Shown here piece after piece: positions 58,479 through 64,000 of a DNA stretch of 64,000 nucleotides (the stretch's first letter is position 1; each line of letters starts with the position of its first letter). The notes below the pieces were generated by a model. That model saw only the letters and a list, made by a program, of their open reading frames with translations. It had not been told where the DNA came from and did no database searches. Source of the DNA: Chelonobacter oris. GTDB taxonomy: Bacteria; Pseudomonadota; Gammaproteobacteria; Enterobacterales; Pasteurellaceae. Made by a program: the position numbers and the translations under genes. The stretch covers positions 62,001 through 126,000 of the forward strand of contig NZ_JSUM01000006.1 in the NCBI RefSeq assembly GCF_000772535.1. The letters run 5' to 3'.

Positions 58479-60002
58479 ATGAGTGCAGAACAATCCGTGC
58501 AGACAGAAAGCAAAGTCCTGTTGGAAATGAAAGGGGTCAGCAAAACCTTTCCCGGCGTAAAAGCGTTGGACAATGCCAATTTGACTGTGCGATCACATTC
58601 GGTTCACGCCCTGATGGGGGAAAACGGAGCCGGAAAATCCACATTATTGAAATGTCTCTTTGGTATTTATGCCAAAGACGAAGGCGAAATTCTTTTTCTG
58701 GGACAGCCGGTTAACTTTAAAACCTCAAAAGAAGCACTGGAAAACGGAATTTCGATGGTACACCAGGAATTGAATCTGGTGAAACAAAGCAGCGTGATGG
58801 ACAATCTGTGGTTGGGGCGCTACCCGACCAAAGCAGGCTTGGTCGATCACACAAAAATGTACAATGATACCAAAGCCATTTTTAAAGAACTGGATATTGA
58901 TATCGATCCGAAAGACAAGGTAGGAAAACTCTCTGTCTCTCAAATGCAGATGATTGAGATTGCCAAAGCGTTCTCCTACAATGCCAAAATCGTGATCATG
59001 GACGAGCCGACATCTTCGCTCTCGGAAAAAGAGGTAAACCACCTGTTTTCCATTATCGAGAAACTGAAAGAACGCGGCTGCGGCATTATTTATATCTCGC
59101 ACAAAATGGATGAAATCTTCAAAATTTGCGATGAAGTCACGGTATTGCGCGACGGAAAATGGATTAATACCATTCCGGTCAAAGGCGCCACCATGGACGG
59201 CATCGTAGCGATGATGGTCGGACGGGAGTTGACCCAACGTTTCCCGCCGAAAATCAACCAGCCGAAAGAAGTGATTCTGACCGTTGAAAACCTGACCGCA
59301 CTTAACCAACCCTCTATTCAAGACATCAGCTTTGATCTGCATAAAGGTGAAATTTTGGGGATTGCCGGGTTGGTCGGCGCTAAACGAACCGACATCGTCG
59401 AAACCATTTTCGGGATTCGGGAACGAAAAAGCGGTGTCGTCAAACTGCATGACAAGGTGATGCGTAACAAAACCGCACTTGATGCGATCAACAACGGCTT
59501 TGCGCTGGTCACGGAAGAGCGTCGTTCCACCGGGATTTACGCTAATTTAAACATTGAGTTTAATTCCCTGATTTCCAACATTAAATCTTATATGTCCAAA
59601 TTTGGTCTGCTGAGCAACACCAAAATGAAAAGTGATACCCAATGGGTGATTGATGCGATGAACGTGAAAACGCCGTCGCACAGAACCAACATCGGCTCAC
59701 TGTCAGGCGGAAACCAACAAAAAGTGATTATCGGCCGTTGGTTACTGACCCAGCCGGAAATTCTGATGTTGGACGAACCGACCCGCGGGATTGATGTCGG
59801 GGCGAAATATGAAATCTACCAATTGATTATGGAGCTCGCGCAAAAAGACAAAGGCATTATCATTATTTCTTCCGAAATGCCTGAATTACTGGGCATCACC
59901 GACCGGATTATGGTAATGAGTAACGGCAAGCTTGCCGGCATCGTCAATACCAAAGAGACATCGCAGCAAGAAATTTTACAACTTGCCGCCAAATATTTAT
60001 AA
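58479..60002 (+). CDS. mglA: Galactose/methyl-galactoside ABC transporter ATP-binding protein
   Basis: 507 residues (E. coli 506), two ABC domains. First: [18 protein letters not shown] (Walker A), [15 protein letters not shown] (degenerate signature), [12 protein letters not shown]. Second: [12 protein letters not shown] (degenerate Walker A), [28 protein letters not shown]. It powers galactose uptake. The start at 58479 follows TTGAGGTTGG. Confidence 0.97.
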   Translation: MSAEQSVQTESKVLLEMKGVSKTFPGVKALDNANLTVRSHSVHALMGENGAGKSTLLKCLFGIYAKDEGEILFLGQPVNFKTSKEALENGISMVHQELNLVKQSSVMDNLWLGRYPTKAGLVDHTKMYNDTKAIFKELDIDIDPKDKVGKLSVSQMQMIEIAKAFSYNAKIVIMDEPTSSLSEKEVNHLFSIIEKLKERGCGIIYISHKMDEIFKICDEVTVLRDGKWINTIPVKGATMDGIVAMMVGRELTQRFPPKINQPKEVILTVENLTALNQPSIQDISFDLHKGEILGIAGLVGAKRTDIVETIFGIRERKSGVVKLHDKVMRNKTALDAINNGFALVTEERRSTGIYANLNIEFNSLISNIKSYMSKFGLLSNTKMKSDTQWVIDAMNVKTPSHRTNIGSLSGGNQQKVIIGRWLLTQPEILMLDEPTRGIDVGAKYEIYQLIMELAQKDKGIIIISSEMPELLGITDRIMVMSNGKLAGIVNTKETSQQEILQLAAKYL

Positions 60003-60023
60003 AAATAGAGAAGGGATAAAACC

Positions 60024-61034
60024 ATGGCTGATTTAGGAAAAAATAAATCTCTTGATTTCCTCAAACAAAATGCAATTTATTTTGTCTTGCTGATCTTACT
60101 GTCGATTATCATCATTCAGGACGCCAGCTTTCTGAGCCTGATCAACTTCAGTAATATTCTGACCCAATCCTCGGTCAGACTGATCATCGCACTTGGTGTT
60201 GCCGGCTTGCTGGTTACACAGGGTACTGACTTATCCGCCGGTCGTCAGGTCGGGCTAGCGGCGGTTGTCTCCGCCACCTTGTTACAGGCGATGGATAACG
60301 TCAACCGCGTTTTCCCTGATCTGGCGGAAATTCCGATTCCGGTGGTAATTCTGGTGGTTTGCGCTATCGGTGCGGTGATCGGCTTAATGAACGGCTTCAT
60401 TATTGCCGTACTGAACGTCACACCGTTTATCGCCACCTTGGGTACAATGATCATCGTATACGGGATCAACTCGCTGTATTACGATGCGGTCGGCTCTTCA
60501 CCTATCGCCGGATTTACCTCGTCCTTCTCCGAATTCGCCCAAGGGTATTTCCGATTCGGCAAGTTCAGGCTCTCCTACATTACCATCTATGCAGCGATTG
60601 CCACTTTCTTGGTGTGGGTGATGTGGAACAAAACCCGCTTCGGTAAAAATATCTTCGCTATCGGCGGCAACCCTGAAGCGGCACGTGTATCAGGCGTTAA
60701 CGTTACCCGTAATCTGGTCGTGATCTATATGATTGCCGGTATGTTCTACGCCTTCGGCGGCATGTTGGAAGCCGGCCGTATCGGCAGCGCTACCAACAAC
60801 CTCGGCTTTATGTACGAACTTGATGCGATCGCCGCTTGTGTGGTCGGCGGCGTCTCTTTCGCCGGCGGTGTCGGCACCGTTATCGGCGTAGTCACCGGGG
60901 TACTGATCTTCACCGTCATCAACTACGGCTTAACCTATATCGGGGTTAATCCATACTGGCAATATATTATTAAAGGCAGCATCATTATCTTGGCCGTTGC
61001 AATCGATTCCCTGAAGTACGCCAAGAAAAAATAA
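60024..61034 (+). CDS. mglC: Galactose/methyl-galactoside ABC transporter permease
   Basis: 336 residues (as E. coli), about ten helices. LLVTQGTDLSAGRQVGLAAV and AACVVGGVSFAGGVGTVIG are typical of sugar ABC permeases. AGAGAAGGGA precedes the ATG, 21 bp after mglA. Last gene of mglBAC. Confidence 0.97.
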   Translation: MADLGKNKSLDFLKQNAIYFVLLILLSIIIIQDASFLSLINFSNILTQSSVRLIIALGVAGLLVTQGTDLSAGRQVGLAAVVSATLLQAMDNVNRVFPDLAEIPIPVVILVVCAIGAVIGLMNGFIIAVLNVTPFIATLGTMIIVYGINSLYYDAVGSSPIAGFTSSFSEFAQGYFRFGKFRLSYITIYAAIATFLVWVMWNKTRFGKNIFAIGGNPEAARVSGVNVTRNLVVIYMIAGMFYAFGGMLEAGRIGSATNNLGFMYELDAIAACVVGGVSFAGGVGTVIGVVTGVLIFTVINYGLTYIGVNPYWQYIIKGSIIILAVAIDSLKYAKKK

Positions 61035-61074
61035 TGCAAAGCATATAAGTCGTAAAAAGCGGCACTGGCACTTT

Positions 61075-61112
61075 AACCGCACTTGGGACTCCTCTACCAA
61101 GTGCGGTTTTTT
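61075..61112 (+). terminator. Uptake-signal-pair terminator after mglC
   Basis: AACCGCACTTGG (61075-61086), a 10-base loop and CCAAGTGCGGTT (61097-61108) then TTTT. The rest of the 61035-61222 gap shows nothing else of note. Confidence 0.9.
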
Positions 61113-61222
61113 CGCTCAAACAGTGATAGGCTTTAACGGTGGATAAATGAATATTTCAGTGCGGGACAGCAAATTTATCGCAAAAATATGGCGAGAAAGC
61201 CGGTTAATTCTCGCCGAATGGG

Positions 61223-62197
61223 TTATTTCCCGATGCCGTACAATTTTAATTTATTGGCAATCGTAGTGTGCGAAACGCCTAAACGCTGTGCTAATTTGCG
61301 GGTACTCGGATAAACCTGATAAAATTTATGCAACAGTGCCGTTTCAAATTCAGCGATAATCTGTTCCCAGTCCATGCCTTCATATTCCGACAGTTCCACA
61401 TCTTGGTTTTTCGGCTTAGTATGAAAATTCGGTATCGGCAATGTTTTGCTGTCGCCGAGCGAAGCGCAAGTGCGGTACAGCAGATTATAAAGCTCACGCA
61501 CATTGCCGCGCCAATCATGTTCCATTAACACATCGATATACTCACGCTGATATTGCGGCAGAGCAATGCCGAGCTGGCGACTGATTTTTTGCAGGAAAAA
61601 ATCCACCAAATAGGGAATATCCTGCTTATGCTGTCGTAGCGGCGGGACATTCAAACTTAACACATTGAGACGATGATACAAATCTTCGCGCAATTCCCCG
61701 CTTTCCACATAATCTGCCAGCGGTTTTTGTGAAGTGCAGATAACCCTGACATCCGCATAATGTTCCTGCTCTTCGCCGACACGGCGATAACTGCCGTCAT
61801 TCAGAAAGCGCAATAACTTCGCCTGTAACCCCAACGATAATTCGTTGATTGAATCCAATAATACCGTGCCGCAATGGGCATATTCGAAAAATCCGGTACT
61901 GTGGTTGCCGTGTGTGCTGTCACCGAACATTTCCTGCTCGGCGGCTTCCGGCGGTAAGCCTGCACAGTTCACTGCAATCAATTTTTCACCGTGCCGTTTA
62001 CTCCACTGATGACATAATTTGACCAGCACGTCTTTACCACTGCCGGTTTCGCCCTGAATCAATAACGGCGCATCAGACTGGGCAAACTGTCTCAATCGGT
62101 GCAATAACCGCTGCATTTCGGCACTTTGTGCCACGACATCTGCCGGTGCATCTTGTGACGGTGTTTCCTGTTTATTCTCTGTTTTATTGGAAAGCAT
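61223..62197 (-). CDS. tyrR: Transcriptional regulator TyrR, short form without N-terminal sensor domains
   Basis: 324 residues. An AAA+ domain (LLIQGETGSGKDVLVKLCHQ, then GTVLLDSINELSLGLQAKLL and GNVRELYNLLYR) and a C-terminal HTH (STRKLAQRLGVSHTTIANKL). E. coli TyrR is 513 residues with ACT and PAS domains at the N-terminus; these are absent here, as in H. influenzae TyrR. The ATPase loop lacks GAFTGA, so it does not drive sigma-54. It controls aromatic amino acid genes, probably as a repressor. Confidence 0.92.
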   Translation of the reverse strand: MLSNKTENKQETPSQDAPADVVAQSAEMQRLLHRLRQFAQSDAPLLIQGETGSGKDVLVKLCHQWSKRHGEKLIAVNCAGLPPEAAEQEMFGDSTHGNHSTGFFEYAHCGTVLLDSINELSLGLQAKLLRFLNDGSYRRVGEEQEHYADVRVICTSQKPLADYVESGELREDLYHRLNVLSLNVPPLRQHKQDIPYLVDFFLQKISRQLGIALPQYQREYIDVLMEHDWRGNVRELYNLLYRTCASLGDSKTLPIPNFHTKPKNQDVELSEYEGMDWEQIIAEFETALLHKFYQVYPSTRKLAQRLGVSHTTIANKLKLYGIGK

Positions 62198-62218
62198 AAA
62201 TACCCCGTAAGCCCGTTG

Positions 62219-63973
62219 TCAGGCAAGTCGATTAAGAAAGCGATAAAACAGCCCTTGCGGATTCTTGACCAATTCGGAATAGTGGCCCTGTTGCTGCAAT
62301 TCGCCGGCATCCATCACACAAATCCGGTCAAAGCGCTCAAGTGCGGTCAAACGGTGCGTGACCATAATTAACGTTTTATCGCGGCAATGCTGTAAAATTA
62401 AATCCAGAATATCACGTTCGGTTTCACGATCCAGCCCTTCGGTCGGCTCATCGAGCAGGATTAGCGGGCTTTCGTTCAATAAGATACGTGCGATGCCCAA
62501 ACGGCGCTGTTCACCACCGGACAGCGGTCGTCCGCCGTCGCCTAACCATAACGCCAATCCGTCTTGTTGCTGTAGCAGATGGCTCAACCCTACTTGCCGT
62601 AATACCTCGCAGAGCTGCGGATCCGTCGCTTTATCGTTTGCCAACAATAGATTATCTCGTAATGTAGCGCTGAACACATAAATCCGTTGGCTGAGAAAGC
62701 CGATTTGACTGCGCAAAAACACTTCCGAATACGCCTTCAAATGATGGCCTCCCAACCGCACTTCGCCTTGTTGCGGATCATAATTGCGCAAGATCAACTG
62801 CAACAGGCTCGATTTACCGCTGCCGGTTTTGCCCAACAACGCCACTTTTTCACCCGGCGCCAATTGCCAGCAAAAATGATGTAACACCGCACTTTGCAGG
62901 CTGTCGGACGAAGTTGTCGGATAGCGGAAGCTGACATTGTCGAATGCCAATAGCGGTTGCTCAGCTATAAAACCAAATGACGGCGGTTGTTCGGGAAATG
63001 TCACCAATGGCGGCTGCTCGATAATTTCACTCACCCGTTGCGCCGAGCTAATCACCTGCCCCAAACGTAAAAAGGCCGCCCCTAAAGGCATCAGAATTTC
63101 AAACGATGCCAGCGCGGCAAAAGTGAATAACGCAATATTTGCCAAACGCAAATAACTTTGATCGGCAAAGTGCGTCGTGCCGGCAAACCATAACATCGCC
63201 AACAGAATCACGCCGTTGCCCAATAACAGCAGCGCTGCCGACAAGCCGCTCAAATTCGCCTCTTTTGCTTGCAATTGCTGCCATTGCCGCTCACTTTGTT
63301 CGAGCTTATCACGCTGTGGCCGCGCCACATCAAACAGCAGTAATTCCGCCTGATTCTGCATCCAATCGATAAAGCGCACACGATAATCGGCACGCTGTAA
63401 GGTCAAGCGTTCACCGAATTTTTTACCCAAGTGATAGAAAACCAACGGGATCAAGATCATCAGCCCAAACAACGTTAATGCCAACATTGTCGCTAATGTG
63501 CGGTCTATCAGACTCAATCCTAAAAACAGGAACAAAATCACCATGCCGGCACTGATAAACGGTGCAAGCAAACGCAAATACAGACTGTCGAGAGTATCTA
63601 CATCAGCCACCAGCCGATTCAGCAAATCGCTGTTGCGATAACGCGCCAAAACAGCCGGCGAAAGCGGAATCAACTTGCCGAATACCATCATGCGCAGACG
63701 TGCAATCACCCGAAATGTGGCGTCATGGGTGACAACCCGCTCAAAATAGCGAAATGCGGTTCGTCCGATAGCCAGCCCGCGCACCCCGGCGGACGGATAA
63801 AAAAAGTTAAACAACATATTGGCGCCCGCCAATGATGCCGCCGCTAAAAACCAGCCCGACAACGTCAGCAAGCCGACACTCGCCGCCAGACCGCAGATCA
63901 TCAAAACCACGCCGAACAGTAGTCGGAAAGCGTTATATTTAAACATGGCCAAAAAAGGCAAAATTGTCCGCAT
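62219..63973 (-). CDS. cydC: Thiol reductant ABC exporter subunit CydC
   Basis: 584 residues: six membrane helices (1-300), then an ABC domain with LLGKTGSGKSSLLQLILRNY, LSGGEQRRLGIARILL and LILLDEPTEGLD. CydDC exports glutathione/cysteine needed for cytochrome bd assembly. Its ATG overlaps the preceding stop (TAATG), implying coupling with cydD. The following tyrR is 21 bp beyond. Confidence 0.93.
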   Translation of the reverse strand: MRTILPFLAMFKYNAFRLLFGVVLMICGLAASVGLLTLSGWFLAAASLAGANMLFNFFYPSAGVRGLAIGRTAFRYFERVVTHDATFRVIARLRMMVFGKLIPLSPAVLARYRNSDLLNRLVADVDTLDSLYLRLLAPFISAGMVILFLFLGLSLIDRTLATMLALTLFGLMILIPLVFYHLGKKFGERLTLQRADYRVRFIDWMQNQAELLLFDVARPQRDKLEQSERQWQQLQAKEANLSGLSAALLLLGNGVILLAMLWFAGTTHFADQSYLRLANIALFTFAALASFEILMPLGAAFLRLGQVISSAQRVSEIIEQPPLVTFPEQPPSFGFIAEQPLLAFDNVSFRYPTTSSDSLQSAVLHHFCWQLAPGEKVALLGKTGSGKSSLLQLILRNYDPQQGEVRLGGHHLKAYSEVFLRSQIGFLSQRIYVFSATLRDNLLLANDKATDPQLCEVLRQVGLSHLLQQQDGLALWLGDGGRPLSGGEQRRLGIARILLNESPLILLDEPTEGLDRETERDILDLILQHCRDKTLIMVTHRLTALERFDRICVMDAGELQQQGHYSELVKNPQGLFYRFLNRLA

Positions 63974-64000
63974 TACGTCTCTCCGTCAATTAATACTGTG
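63973..64000 (-). CDS. cydD: Last codons of an upstream gene, probably cydD
   Basis: Reading the minus strand from the edge gives T-V-L-I-D-G-E-T and TAA, which shares one base with the cydC ATG. Only 8 codons are visible, so the identity comes from the standard cydD-cydC order, not from the residues. Confidence 0.5.

Noticed and set aside
58725-59450. 241-residue minus-strand frame inside mglA
   Set aside because: Phe- and His-rich composition typical of antisense frames; mglA is unambiguous here.
1-64000. CRISPR arrays, tRNA genes, insertion sequences
   Set aside because: None seen; the only frequent short repeat is the dispersed DNA uptake signal.

Overview
This 64 kb window is chromosomal DNA from a member of the Pasteurellaceae. 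The clearest sign is the large number of copies of the 9-bp Haemophilus-type DNA uptake signal AAGTGCGGT (or ACCGCACTT) on both strands, in genes and in inverted pairs that act as transcription terminators. The gene content fits: siaT-nanM, dmsABC, a short TyrR, mglBAC with galTKM, and several blocks that recall Haemophilus influenzae neighbourhoods. I cannot assign a genus; the Mrp antiporter, the alkaline phosphatase and the ornithine-lipid gene pair suggest it is not H. influenzae itself.

Layout. 0-2.6 kb: end of a sialic acid TRAP transporter operon with nanM. 2.7-9.0 kb: complete seven-gene Mrp-type Na+/H+ antiporter operon (mnhABCDEFG) followed by a CPBP membrane protease. 9.1-10.5 kb: AhpD-like protein and a divergent AraC regulator. 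10.5-14.6 kb: dmsABC under a well-placed FNR site. 14.8-16.4 kb: DMT exporter and acetate transporter satP. 16.5-17.1 kb: relic region with an orphan HI1420-type antitoxin, the C-terminal remnant of its toxin and a frameshifted gene fragment. 17.1-21.9 kb: amide and peptide catabolism cluster (M20 amidohydrolase, DcuC-type carrier, PepE, divergent M20 carbamoylase). 21.9-26.6 kb: periplasmic rhodanese, Zn alcohol dehydrogenase, acetyltransferase/LysR divergent pair, usg, ybaK. 26.7-28.2 kb: olsA/olsB-like acyltransferases. 28.3-32.5 kb: ABC permease with a His-rich loop, its ATPase, a CPFC-containing exported protein, and phoA behind a PHO box. 32.6-34.8 kb: two exporters.

34.8-50.5 kb is housekeeping: pgi, alr, dnaB, rne with a long leader, rluC, cobB, recD, recB, a DsrE protein. 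50.5-52.7 kb: purine permease, a lipoprotein, and a small basic protein gene whose mRNA probably ends inside the reading frame (ArfA-like arrangement). 52.7-61.1 kb is a galactose regulon: galTKM and galS diverge, mglBAC follows, with GalS operators and a CRP-dependent mgl promoter. 61.2-64.0 kb: tyrR and cydC with the last codons of cydD.

Genes are tightly packed, often with ATGA overlaps (dmsA/dmsB, galT/galK/galM, recB/recD). No rRNA, tRNA, insertion sequence or CRISPR array was seen. All family calls come from reading motifs and recalled family features; no database search was run.
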